From Clostridia bacterium (GTDB lineage Bacteria > Bacillota > Clostridia > Christensenellales > Aristaeellaceae): DNA of 42,260 nt. How positions within the stretch are numbered: position 1 is the first letter of the stretch; each line of letters starts with the position of its first letter. The translations under genes were made by a program, and so were the position numbers. The notes under the pieces are model-generated. The model worked only from the letters and a program-made list of their open reading frames with translations, made no database searches and was not told the origin of the DNA. Of the stretch, positions 1 to 7,177 are shown piece by piece. Location of the stretch: the NCBI GenBank assembly GCA_017516765.1, contig JAFXBE010000012.1, forward strand, positions 1-42,260. Reading direction: 5' to 3'.

Positions 1-24
1 CTCCCCGGGCGGCAAACGGCGATA

Positions 25-110
25 GGAACCCCTTGCTACGCAAGGGTTCCGAAACCACCGTACACGCCGCTGGTTTCGGATTGACAATCGGAGGGCTGCG
101 GCCCTCCGAT
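25..110. repeat. Cluster of three intergenic hairpins
   Basis: Three inverted repeats follow one another. The first has arms at 25-36 and 40-50 with one bulged C. The second has 7-bp arms, GAAACCA at 51-57 and TGGTTTC at 71-77. The third is perfect, with 10-bp arms at 87-96 and 101-110 around a TGCG loop. No convincing coding frame covers 1-219. The arrangement resembles a repetitive intergenic element or a structured 3' UTR of a gene left of the window. Its role is unknown. Confidence 0.6.
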
Positions 111-136
111 ACCTCTGGGACTTCTTTGACAGTCTG

Positions 137-178
137 AAGCCAAGGTGTTTCGTTTGGTGAAACACCTTGGCTTTTTTC
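137..178 (+). terminator. Rho-independent terminator (plus strand)
   Basis: A perfect 14-bp stem (137-150 with 160-173) closes a 9-nt loop and is followed on the plus strand by a run of Ts. The T-run direction suggests it ends a plus-strand transcript entering from the left edge. The minus-strand XRE gene ending at 220 may share the hairpin, but has no T-run on its side. Confidence 0.8.
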
Positions 179-219
179 TTAACCGTATACCGGAGATGCA
201 CCCCGGCGATCGCCCGGCA

Positions 220-681
220 TCAGCCCAGCAGACCGCCCAGTACATCGCCCAGAGAACCGGCCAGAGAATCGTCCTGATCCTTGAGCACCTTCATGGCGCG
301 CTTCTTGTTGTCGCTGGTCGCTTCGCGGTAAGCCTCCACCAGCTTGCGCTCGGTGGCGGTAACCTGCATGGAGGTCTTCTTGGCGGTGCTGGTCTTCTTG
401 GCAGTGGTCTTCTTCTCGGTGGTCTTCTTGGAAGAAGTGGTCTTCTTGGCGGTGGTCTTCTTGGTGGTGGTGCCCTTGGCGGCATTGATGAGGGAAGCCT
501 GGGTTACGCCGCAGGCCTTGGCGATCTTCTTGAGGTTGGCCTGAGACAGCTCCGCTTCGCCGCGCTCTGCCTTGCTGATATCGCTGGCGGACACACCTGC
601 CAGCTTGCGGGCCAGTTCTTCCTGCGTAAAGCCTGCTGCGGTGCGGGCTTCTTTGATCAAGGTACCGACTTTCTTAGCCAT
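220..681 (-). CDS. XRE-family HTH protein with lysine/threonine-rich histone-H1-like tail
   Basis: This 153-residue protein probably binds DNA. Residues about 5-58 form a Cro/CI-type helix-turn-helix with the usual TQEELARKL helix. Residues about 67-105 are low-complexity Lys, Thr, Ala and Ser, built from repeats of the KKTT(A/S/E) kind as in histone-H1-like bacterial proteins. A short helical C-terminus follows, ending in Gly and Leu. The start at 681 is chosen because AAAGGAG lies 8 nt upstream; a longer frame to 756 would run across the promoter. The gene stands alone with its own promoter. The HTH is a confident call. The idea that the basic tail adds sequence-independent DNA binding, as in nucleoid proteins, is inference. 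Confidence 0.85.
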   Translation of the reverse strand: MAKKVGTLIKEARTAAGFTQEELARKLAGVSASDISKAERGEAELSQANLKKIAKACGVTQASLINAAKGTTTKKTTAKKTTSSKKTTEKKTTAKKTSTAKKTSMQVTATERKLVEAYREATSDNKKRAMKVLKDQDDSLAGSLGDVLGGLLG

Positions 682-724
682 TTGAACGATCTCCTTTGTA
701 TTGAAATACAGAGTACGTGCTTTC

Positions 725-753
725 AGTATACATTCTTTTACACATTGCGTCAA
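725..753 (-). promoter_or_regulatory. Sigma-A-type promoter for the XRE/H1-like gene
   Basis: On the minus strand, TTGACG (748-753) and TATACT (725-730) are separated by exactly 17 nt. Transcription would begin about 35 nt before the start codon at 681. Confidence 0.75.
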
Positions 754-786
754 CATGGGCGAAAAACCGTTTCGGATGCGCCCTCC

Positions 787-1311
787 TCACAACTCGATCC
801 AGAAACGCTTGACCATATGATCCTCCACCGGCACGCTGTTTTCATATACGCCGCCGTTCTTGAGGATGGTCTTTTCGCTGGCGGTGTTGCCTTCGCTGCA
901 GGTGACCAGCACCCGGGAAATGCCCAAATTACGGGCGTTCTCCAAATCGAGTTGCAGCATACGGGTAGCATAGCCCTTGCGCCGATGATCCGGGTGCACC
1001 GAATAGCCGATATGCCCGCCCCAGGTGCCAAGCACCGGATGATCGATGTGGTGGCGCATATCGATCATCCCCACCAGCCGGTTATCGGCATTGCGCACCG
1101 CCAGATAACAGTCCGCAGGCACATACCCCTCCGGGCAGGTGGCAGGGTCGCTCATGGCAAGGGTTTGGGAAAGCCATTCTTCAAAAGTATCGCAATCCAG
1201 CAGCGAGCCGCAGCCGCCACTGTCCTCCCGGGTTTCCATAAAACGCGCCCGGTATTCCCAGATCTGCTCCCGGTAGCTTTCGTCGGGTGTCACCAGACGG
1301 ATCTCGTCCAT
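787..1311 (-). CDS. GNAT-family N-acetyltransferase
   Basis: A 174-residue protein with the GNAT acetyl-CoA-binding core: the beta-4/alpha-3 motif A reads GYSVHPDHRRKGYATRML near residues 107-124, followed by the beta-5 strand RVLVTCSEGN. The length and the C-terminal VKRFWIEL fit the group of predicted acetyltransferases of unknown substrate. An in-frame ATG at 1317 sits directly against the RBS, so the second ATG at 1311, six nt after AGGGGAG, is the better start. It lies 37 nt after the ThrE-type pair on the same strand and may be co-transcribed with it. The substrate is not predictable. Confidence 0.85.
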   Translation of the reverse strand: MDEIRLVTPDESYREQIWEYRARFMETREDSGGCGSLLDCDTFEEWLSQTLAMSDPATCPEGYVPADCYLAVRNADNRLVGMIDMRHHIDHPVLGTWGGHIGYSVHPDHRRKGYATRMLQLDLENARNLGISRVLVTCSEGNTASEKTILKNGGVYENSVPVEDHMVKRFWIEL

Positions 1312-1348
1312 ACTCATCTCCCCTTTGGTTCTTGCTGTATCTTTCCTG

Positions 1349-1801
1349 TCAGGGGGTTTCTTCCTTTGCGGCAGGAGCCCTGCGGATGGAAAACAGGGCA
1401 GAGCCCAAGCCGGTGCCCATGACGATCATCAAAATCAGGCTCATGGCGTGGGCGGCCAGGTTGGCCCCCTGCATCATATTCCCCTGCCCCAGCGCACTCA
1501 TGGAGCGGAACAGACCGATGCCCGGCACCAGCGGCAGAATAGCGATGGTGACAAAGACGGTGGAGATCATATGCAGCTTTCGGGCTGCCAGCTGCCCCAG
1601 CACCGCTGCCAGCAGCGCGCCCACAAACATGGCGGGCAGTTCCGACCCTGTTAATTGAAAAATGAGCCAATATGCGGTATACCCCAGTGCACCGATGGCA
1701 GAGCCGCAAAGGATGCCCTTACGGGGCGCATGCAGCAGGGCGCCAAAACCTGCCGCCCCCAGAAAACCGGATATCATTGCTCTGAGCAGACCTGTCAGCA
1801 T
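1349..1801 (-). CDS. Threonine/serine exporter family, small subunit (ThrE_2/YjjB-like)
   Basis: This 150-residue membrane protein has about four or five hydrophobic segments and matches the C-terminal half of ThrE-type amino-acid exporters (YjjB/DUF3815-like), with the typical PLVPGIGLFRSM segment near residue 98. Its ATG at 1801 overlaps the TAA of the preceding gene by one base, so the two halves are translationally coupled and probably form one two-subunit exporter in the cytoplasmic membrane. A longer frame extending to 2131 only overlaps the partner gene and is not used. Whether the cargo is threonine, serine or another small metabolite such as succinate (known for YjjPB) is undetermined. 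Confidence 0.85.
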   Translation of the reverse strand: MLTGLLRAMISGFLGAAGFGALLHAPRKGILCGSAIGALGYTAYWLIFQLTGSELPAMFVGALLAAVLGQLAARKLHMISTVFVTIAILPLVPGIGLFRSMSALGQGNMMQGANLAAHAMSLILMIVMGTGLGSALFSIRRAPAAKEETP

Positions 1802-2565
1802 TACAGCAGCCCTCCGATCCAGCGAAAGATCTCCGTACCCATCAGCGCACCGCCGGCTACCAGCGCAGCCGTAAGCAGTGCGCGGGCGGCGTGTGCCGTG
1901 CCGGATACCATATCGCCGCGCACCACATCCAGCACCGCGTTGGTCATGCTGAGCCCGGGCACCAGCGGCATCAGCGCACCGGCGACCATGGCATCCACCA
2001 GCCCCAGCCCGGTAAGCTGATGAAACAGCATAGGCAGCAAAGAGGACAATGCGCTGCCCAGCACCAGCTTGGCCATATTGCCCGTCTTGACCGGCAGCAG
2101 CCAGGGGATCATCTGGGTAAGGGCGGCGCACAGGGCGCTGATGAGCATTTCCCAGAGGTTGCCCTCAAACATCAGTGCAAAGCCAAATGCGGTCAATGCC
2201 GCGGTAAGAGGCTGATGCCAGCGGGAGAAGACCCCCGGCACCGCCAGCTTGTTCAGCTCGTCCAGCAGTTCTTCCTCGCTCAATTGCCCCCCGCTCAGTC
2301 TGCGGCTGAGCTGATTAACGGCATCCACACGCCCCAGATCGGTATCCCGTCCGCGCATGCGGCATACGGTGGTGCGCCGCTCCCCCATATCGTCTGTGAA
2401 GGAAATAAACAGACCGCTGGGTACGCCGAATGCATCCGGCTCCGCAAGCCCCATGCTCTGCGCCATACGTACCACCGTATCCTCCGCCCGGTACGTTTCC
2501 CCGCCGTACTCCAGAATGATCCGCCCGGCAAGGGTGAGCGCCTTCATTCGTCCTGCCGTATTCAT
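1801..2565 (-). CDS. Threonine/serine exporter family, large subunit (ThrE_1/YjjP-like)
   Basis: 254 residues. The N-terminal ~105 residues are soluble and hold the family's conserved acidic cytoplasmic domain. The rest is membrane-embedded, with a PLVPGLSMTNAVLDV segment typical of ThrE_1/DUF1212 proteins. The start at 2565 has GGAGG 8 nt upstream; an upstream in-frame ATG at 2625 would overlap the preceding GNAT gene and lacks an RBS. Partner of the small subunit directly downstream. Confidence 0.87.
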   Translation of the reverse strand: MNTAGRMKALTLAGRIILEYGGETYRAEDTVVRMAQSMGLAEPDAFGVPSGLFISFTDDMGERRTTVCRMRGRDTDLGRVDAVNQLSRRLSGGQLSEEELLDELNKLAVPGVFSRWHQPLTAALTAFGFALMFEGNLWEMLISALCAALTQMIPWLLPVKTGNMAKLVLGSALSSLLPMLFHQLTGLGLVDAMVAGALMPLVPGLSMTNAVLDVVRGDMVSGTAHAARALLTAALVAGGALMGTEIFRWIGGLL

Positions 2566-2606
2566 GAACGCTGCCTCCACGTGAGTTTTCACCTGTAGTA
2601 TGGAAT

Positions 2607-3053
2607 TTACAGGCGTTTTAAGCATGAATGTTTCTTGTCTATTTCAAAACCATTGTTCCGATAGAAGTTCAATGTGCTTTCCTTGTTTGAGCCCGTTTCA
2701 AGAAACGCTTTGTAGCACCCGCGTTCTCTTGCGATTTCTGTTGCCCTTTGCAACAATGCAGATGCATAACCGTTATTTCTGTACTCCGCATGAGTCACCA
2801 CGTTTTCGATGACGGCAAAGGGTCTGACATTGTGTGTCAGGCTTTCGACAATCGCCATTTGGACAGACGAAACAACCCTGCCTTCTTCCTCCAGTACCAA
2901 CAGGTACATGTTTTCATCTTTCTCAAATTTTGCAATAAGGTTTTGCCAGACGATCATATCCTGCTCTTCCTGCGGTGGATACTGTGTCAAATGCTCAAAA
3001 TACAATTCCTTCAAACGGCTCGCATCCGTGCTTTTGGCTTTCCTGATGATCAA
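2607..3053 (-). CDS. GNAT-family N-acetyltransferase (AT-richer than neighbours)
   Basis: 148 residues with an N-terminal IRKAKSTDASRLKELY strand-helix, motif A around residues 83-105 (IENVVTHAEYRNNGYASALL) and a C-terminal NFYRNNGFE segment, a full GNAT fold. GGAGG lies 9 nt before the ATG. By eye its base composition is clearly more AT-rich than the adjacent genes, which suggests recent acquisition. It sits between the ThrE pair and the dnaD-dnaC-arsC-like operon, 36 nt after the latter. The substrate is unknown. Confidence 0.85.
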   Translation of the reverse strand: MIIRKAKSTDASRLKELYFEHLTQYPPQEEQDMIVWQNLIAKFEKDENMYLLVLEEEGRVVSSVQMAIVESLTHNVRPFAVIENVVTHAEYRNNGYASALLQRATEIARERGCYKAFLETGSNKESTLNFYRNNGFEIDKKHSCLKRL

Positions 3054-3089
3054 GATGTACCTCCGTTATCTGCAGAAACACCGTTTCGT

Positions 3090-3440
3090 TTACCCCTGCG
3101 CCACCCACTGCTTCCAGGCCTCCTCATCCGCACCCACGGTGGCTTTGGTGCCGTTGCGCACAATGGGGCTGATGAGCGCGGAGGGATCGCTCAGCAGCTC
3201 GTCGATGATCAGGCTGTCGGTGGTCATGTGGGCTACGGGACGTTCCAAGGCTTTCTTGCCCTCCCTGTCCACCAGCGCACGGGCGCTGCCCGCTGCACGG
3301 ATAAAGACCTCCAGCTCTTTTCTGCCCAGCTTGTGCTTCTTCAGATCCACGATCTGGTAAGAAATGCGGCGTTCTTTGAAGAAACGCTCTGCCTTGAGCA
3401 CGTCTGGGTTTTTCTTGTTTACATAGATCTGGATATTCAT
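3090..3440 (-). CDS. ArsC/Spx-family thioredoxin-fold protein lacking the active-site cysteine
   Basis: 116 residues with the ArsC/YffB/Spx layout: an N-terminal IYVNKKNPDVLKAERFF strand-loop-helix, a middle helical region and the late motif ISPIVRNGTKATVG that holds the family's conserved arginine. The redox Cys expected after the first strand (NPRC in ArsC, KNCD in YffB) is replaced by Asn in NKKNPD, and the protein contains no Cys at all. It therefore cannot work as a classical arsenate reductase; a Spx-like protein-binding role is possible. Its ATG overlaps the dnaC-like stop by 4 nt (ATGA), which ties its synthesis to the helicase loader. The fold call is strong, the function unknown. 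Confidence 0.8.
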   Translation of the reverse strand: MNIQIYVNKKNPDVLKAERFFKERRISYQIVDLKKHKLGRKELEVFIRAAGSARALVDREGKKALERPVAHMTTDSLIIDELLSDPSALISPIVRNGTKATVGADEEAWKQWVAQG

Positions 3441-4432
3441 GGGTTGCTCCTCTTCAGCTTTTTGCGCACGTCGCTGCCGGTGAACACCAGCCTGCGCCAG
3501 CTGCTTTCGTCCAACAGGCGGGAGGCGATGCGCTCGGTATACCGATCCTTGAACTCCGCCATGGTCAGGTTGGTGGAGATCACGGTATGGCGGCGGCGAA
3601 GCTGCCTTTCGTTGATCAGATTGAACAGCTGCTCGATGGTGATGTTCTGCAGCATGGGTTCGGTGCCCAGATCGTCGATGAGCAGAATGGGGGCATTCAT
3701 CATTTCGGACAGTTTTTCGCTGTTGTTTTCAAAATAGGCCTGCCGCGCCACCTCCAGCAGATGGTAGGCGCTGGTGTAGACCGGCATAATGTCCCTTTCC
3801 ACCAGCCGATGGGCAATGGCATGGAGCAGGTAGGTCTTGCCTAGACCGCTCTTGCCGGAAAGCAGCAGATTGGGGGTGGCGGTATCGGGGAAGCTGTCGG
3901 CATAAGCCAGACAGGTTTTCCGTGCCAGCAATGCCCGCTGCCGCTGACTGAGCACCTCGCCCTCGGCAACCTGATCGCTGAAGAGGCTTTCGTCGAAGGC
4001 TTCAAAGGTATGCCCGTTGTCGGCAAGCCCCAATTCGGTCAGCATACGGCGGTTCAGCTCCTGCCGCATACAGGCGCACATGCGCCGGGAAGGGTCGTAT
4101 ACATAGCCCTCATCCTTGCAGACAGGGCAGGTGTAAACGGGTTCCAGCGCATTTTTGGGCAGACCGCCCGCTTCCAGCAGCTCTGCGATGCGCTGATTCA
4201 TCACCGCCATGGCATTGGGCAGCTCGGCGTTCTCGCCGGGCTTTTTGAAGCGATTGAGCAAACTGGTGCGCACGCCCTGCAACACCGCTGCGTGGCGGGC
4301 ATCCAGTACCTGTGCAAGCCCGGGGCATTTTTCGCAGGCTTCGCTGCGGCGTTGTTCGTAGATCCGCATATTTTCTTCCCGTCTGGCAGCATACTCCTGC
4401 TGGAGCGCCAATACGATCTGCTCCCGTGTCAC
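3437..4432 (-). CDS. DnaC/DnaI-like replicative helicase loader (AAA+ ATPase)
   Basis: 331 residues. The N-terminal half carries a zinc-type Cys cluster (C102, C105, C119, C121), as in DnaI of Bacillus. The C-terminal half is the AAA+ domain with Walker A GKSGLGKT (193-200), Walker B ILLIDD (249-254), and the STNLT sensor and downstream RIASRL box of the DnaC/IstB group. The start is GTG; its GTGA overlaps the DnaD stop. It loads the replicative helicase onto DNA at the origin or at restarted forks, working with DnaD. Lack of IS21 genes nearby argues against an IstB transposition helper. Confidence 0.9.
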   Translation of the reverse strand: MTREQIVLALQQEYAARREENMRIYEQRRSEACEKCPGLAQVLDARHAAVLQGVRTSLLNRFKKPGENAELPNAMAVMNQRIAELLEAGGLPKNALEPVYTCPVCKDEGYVYDPSRRMCACMRQELNRRMLTELGLADNGHTFEAFDESLFSDQVAEGEVLSQRQRALLARKTCLAYADSFPDTATPNLLLSGKSGLGKTYLLHAIAHRLVERDIMPVYTSAYHLLEVARQAYFENNSEKLSEMMNAPILLIDDLGTEPMLQNITIEQLFNLINERQLRRRHTVISTNLTMAEFKDRYTERIASRLLDESSWRRLVFTGSDVRKKLKRSNP

Positions 4433-5952
4433 AGCTTGCTCGCCTCCTCAATATCCTCTTGGCTCATATCGTTCACTTCGTCAGGGTCATAATCCCGCTG
4501 GTCGTACTGCTGCGCCAGCACCCGCTTGCCGGTGGATCCGGCTGCCGCCGCACCGCCCTTGGGGGCTTTCTGGGCAGAGGCGGTAAAGCTCTCATGCTCC
4601 TCCTGCGCCTGGGCGACGGTGGTGATGTCCTTCTCCCGCCAGGATGCCAGCAGCTTGTCCATATATGCCATGGGATGCTCCACATTTTTGGCATAACAGG
4701 CTGCCAGCTGGATCAGCGGATCGGAGATGCGCCAGTCGGTCTGCCATTTACGCAAAAGCTCCCGGTTGGCCTGAGAGCAGGTAAGGGTCTTTTCCTTGCC
4801 CATCAGGGTAAACAGGGCACGCAGGGTCTTGTCCTGCCGGGCAACGTTCTTCAGGTACTGCTCCACATCCGCTTCAGTGCGCAGACCCCGGTTGTTCCAT
4901 GCTTCCACCAGCTCTGCCACCTGATCCAGCGAATGTGCGCCCTTGCGCTTGCCCACCTGCCGGGCAGCCAGCACCACCACCCCATGGTCGGCGGTATCGC
5001 ACAGGGCACGGTATACAAGGCGCATGCCCTCGTCCACCACGGGAGACTTGATGCCGTAGGCCGCCAGCATTTCACGCACGCGGTCGGTCTCGTCCTTTTC
5101 GCCCTTGAGGAAGCGTTCCACCTTTTCGGGGGTGGTGGCTTTGCCGTCGCTGCGGCGGCGGATGCCCTCCAGGATCTTATCCAGATAGGCAAAGCTGGGG
5201 TCGCCCTTGGTGGTCTCCACACAGGCGGCTTCCACCGCCTTGGGCGCAAAGCCCCACTGTACCGTCCACTTCAGGTACAGATCCATTTCGTCCTCGCTGG
5301 GGTTGCGGCGTTTGCCAAGGCGGCTGAGTACCTTCTTAGCACCCTTCCACGCGCTTTCGGAGCGGCTGAACATCATTTCGGCAGCTTCCAGCGTGGTGAT
5401 CTTTTCGCTGCTCATCTCCCCCGCCACCTTCTGGGCTTCCTTGAAGCTGAAGTTGATGCCGCGGGTGGAGATCATATGCCGGATGAGCATGAGCACCACT
5501 TCGGGGCTGAGCCCCATCTGCTCCACCCATTCGTAGGCAAGCACTGTTTCGCCGCCGTGCAGCTTTCGTTTTTCGCCAAAAAGGGAATACAGCGCCTGAG
5601 CAAAGGCCTCGTACTGCTCGTCGGTCTGGGTCTGCTGACGCATCACCACCGCCTGCCCCACGCTCAGATAGCGGTACTGGGGCGGATTATCCCGTACCCG
5701 CTCCAAGAGGCGGCAACGTTCCCAGTAGCGCAGGGCTTTTTCCACCTGTTCGGTTTCCATGCCAAGAGCAATGGCCAGATCCTCCACCATGCGCACGGTA
5801 TCGCCAAGCCCGCCCTGGGCCGCCATATAGCCATAGAGGTATACCTTCACATACCCTTCCGGTGCAGAAGGCATATACTCGCAAAAAAACGCATTCGGTA
5901 CCGCAGTGGCCCCCCAAAGCAACGCCCCGGGATCTGTAACAAAAGCTGCCAT
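4429..5952 (-). CDS. DnaD-family replication initiation/restart protein with four tandem DnaB_2-type repeats
   Basis: 507 residues, clearly longer than the ~230-350 usual for DnaD-like proteins. The N-terminus (about 14-100) is the winged-helix DnaD domain, with the conserved VPNAFFCEYMP start and an ALRYWERCRLLERV recognition region. Then come four similar helical units at about 116-193, 202-280, 289-366 and 376-452, spaced 86-87 residues apart; each has a mid-unit Trp or aromatic helix and most end in a (G/D)ITT-like turn, like the DnaB_2/DnaD C-terminal domain. A linker and an acidic tail finish the protein. Start at 5952 because GGGGAGG lies 8 nt upstream. First gene of the operon with the helicase loader. 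Role in primosome assembly is inferred from family and context. Confidence 0.87.
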   Translation of the reverse strand: MAAFVTDPGALLWGATAVPNAFFCEYMPSAPEGYVKVYLYGYMAAQGGLGDTVRMVEDLAIALGMETEQVEKALRYWERCRLLERVRDNPPQYRYLSVGQAVVMRQQTQTDEQYEAFAQALYSLFGEKRKLHGGETVLAYEWVEQMGLSPEVVLMLIRHMISTRGINFSFKEAQKVAGEMSSEKITTLEAAEMMFSRSESAWKGAKKVLSRLGKRRNPSEDEMDLYLKWTVQWGFAPKAVEAACVETTKGDPSFAYLDKILEGIRRRSDGKATTPEKVERFLKGEKDETDRVREMLAAYGIKSPVVDEGMRLVYRALCDTADHGVVVLAARQVGKRKGAHSLDQVAELVEAWNNRGLRTEADVEQYLKNVARQDKTLRALFTLMGKEKTLTCSQANRELLRKWQTDWRISDPLIQLAACYAKNVEHPMAYMDKLLASWREKDITTVAQAQEEHESFTASAQKAPKGGAAAAGSTGKRVLAQQYDQRDYDPDEVNDMSQEDIEEASKL

Positions 5953-5988
5953 GAAAGCACACCTCCCCATCATACTGATGCTTCTCTT

Positions 5989-5994
5989 AGTATA
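5989..5994 (-). promoter_or_regulatory. Likely -10 box of the dnaD operon promoter
   Basis: TATACT on the minus strand, 37 nt before the dnaD start. Only a weak -35 (TTTCTT) lies 17 nt upstream. It is back to back with the plus-strand promoter at 6022-6050. Confidence 0.45.
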
Positions 5995-6021
5995 GCACAC
6001 CGGCGCAAGGGAAGAAAAGCC

Positions 6022-6050
6022 TTTTCCGCAACCAGCGGTTATGCTATAAT
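6022..6050 (+). promoter_or_regulatory. Promoter with extended -10 for the serine-hydrolase operon
   Basis: TATAAT at 6045-6050 is preceded by TGC, giving an extended -10 element. The -35 (TTTTCC at 6022-6027) is weak, as is common for extended -10 promoters. The predicted start lies about 45 nt before the ATG at 6102. Confidence 0.65.
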
Positions 6051-6101
6051 GGATTGGTAATATTGAAAAATTCCGGCTTATGCCCCTCAAGGAGGATGCG
6101 T

Positions 6102-7163
6102 ATGTGGAGCACCGTTGACAATCTTCTTTCCAACGCCATCACCACCGGCTGTTTCCCCGGCTGCGCCATTGCTGCGGGGCTGCGCGGCGTTGTTCTTTAC
6201 CAAAAAGCATTCGGGCATCTTACCCCCAACGACAGCCCTGCCGTAACCAACGATACCCGGTACGATGCAGGTTCCCTTACCCAGGCGCTGGCCACCATGC
6301 CCCTCACGCTGAAAGCCATGGAAAACGGGTTGATCTCGCCGGACGACCCCATCAGCCGTTTTCTGCCGGATGCGCCCCAGGACAAGCGCGACATCACGCT
6401 GGAACAGCTGCTGACCCACACCTCCGGTCTGGCTGCCTCTTTTTCGCTGGAGCATGAAGCCCACAGCGCAGGCGAAGCTCTTTCCGCCCTGCTGGCGCAT
6501 CCGCTGGAAAACCAGCCCGGTGCCAAGGTGCGCCAGTCTGCCATGGGCTATATCCTGCTTGGATTTTTGATGGAAAAAGTCTTCAACATGCCTCTGGATG
6601 CCGCCGTAAAGCAGTATGTAACCGCCCCTCTGGGCATGACCGGCACAGGCTATCTGCCCTCCGGCGACCATATCGCCCCCACCCGGATCACCAACGAAAG
6701 CACCCTGCCCTCTGCCGGGTATCCGCTGGACGGCAACGCCCGCTTTCTGCATGGCATTGCAGGGCATGCGGGGCTGTTCACCACCATCAACGATCTGACC
6801 CGCTTCACCAGTATGCTGGCTGCCGACGGCAACTGCGGAAAGCAGAGTTTTCTGGCACAGCGGTCGGTACACCTTGCCGCCACCGACCGCACCCGCGGCA
6901 TGAACGAGGCATGGAGCTACAGCCTGCGCATCACCAAGCGTTCCCAGCCCTATCTGGGGCATCTCTGGCCCAGCGACGGCTATGGGCTGCAGGATCCCGC
7001 AGGCGGCTCCCTGCTGGCGGTAAACCCCTCGGACGGTTTCTTTGTGGCGCTGTTGTGCAATGGGCACGAATCCCCCGCCAGCCGTGAGGAGAACGACCGG
7101 CTTCGCAAGGTGCTGCTCAACGCCGCCTATGCCGCCTTCCAACATCAGACCGCCCTTGCCTGA
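6102..7163 (+). CDS. Serine hydrolase of the class C beta-lactamase/esterase fold, probably catalytically impaired
   Basis: 353 residues with the full fold of the beta-lactamase/DD-peptidase-like family: the LLTHTSGL box, PLGMTGT and the C-terminal GHAGLF(S/T)T box. The active site differs from the family. The SxxK motif reads SLTQ, so the general-base Lys is Gln. The Tyr-x-Asn motif, expected as YSN or YSD before the GYxLLG helix, reads QSA. The nucleophilic Ser is kept. The start is at 6102: AAGGAGG ends 6 nt upstream, while an ATG at 6096 touches the RBS. No signal peptide is seen. It heads a tight series with a GNAT and a CAP-domain gene. It may be a pseudoenzyme or bind a ligand without turnover. 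Confidence 0.8.
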   Translation: MWSTVDNLLSNAITTGCFPGCAIAAGLRGVVLYQKAFGHLTPNDSPAVTNDTRYDAGSLTQALATMPLTLKAMENGLISPDDPISRFLPDAPQDKRDITLEQLLTHTSGLAASFSLEHEAHSAGEALSALLAHPLENQPGAKVRQSAMGYILLGFLMEKVFNMPLDAAVKQYVTAPLGMTGTGYLPSGDHIAPTRITNESTLPSAGYPLDGNARFLHGIAGHAGLFTTINDLTRFTSMLAADGNCGKQSFLAQRSVHLAATDRTRGMNEAWSYSLRITKRSQPYLGHLWPSDGYGLQDPAGGSLLAVNPSDGFFVALLCNGHESPASREENDRLRKVLLNAAYAAFQHQTALA

Positions 7164-7177
7164 AGGAGGAACATGCC

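Noticed and set aside
360..490. Short tandem DNA repeats rich in TTCTTGG/GGTGGT
   Set aside because: Not an independent repeat array; they are the codons of the KKTT-type protein repeats.
3090..3440. Arsenate reductase assignment
   Set aside because: The catalytic Cys is absent, so only the fold, and not the activity, is supported.
3437..4432. IstB transposition helper
   Set aside because: No IS21-type transposase or inverted ends nearby, and the gene is coupled to DnaD.
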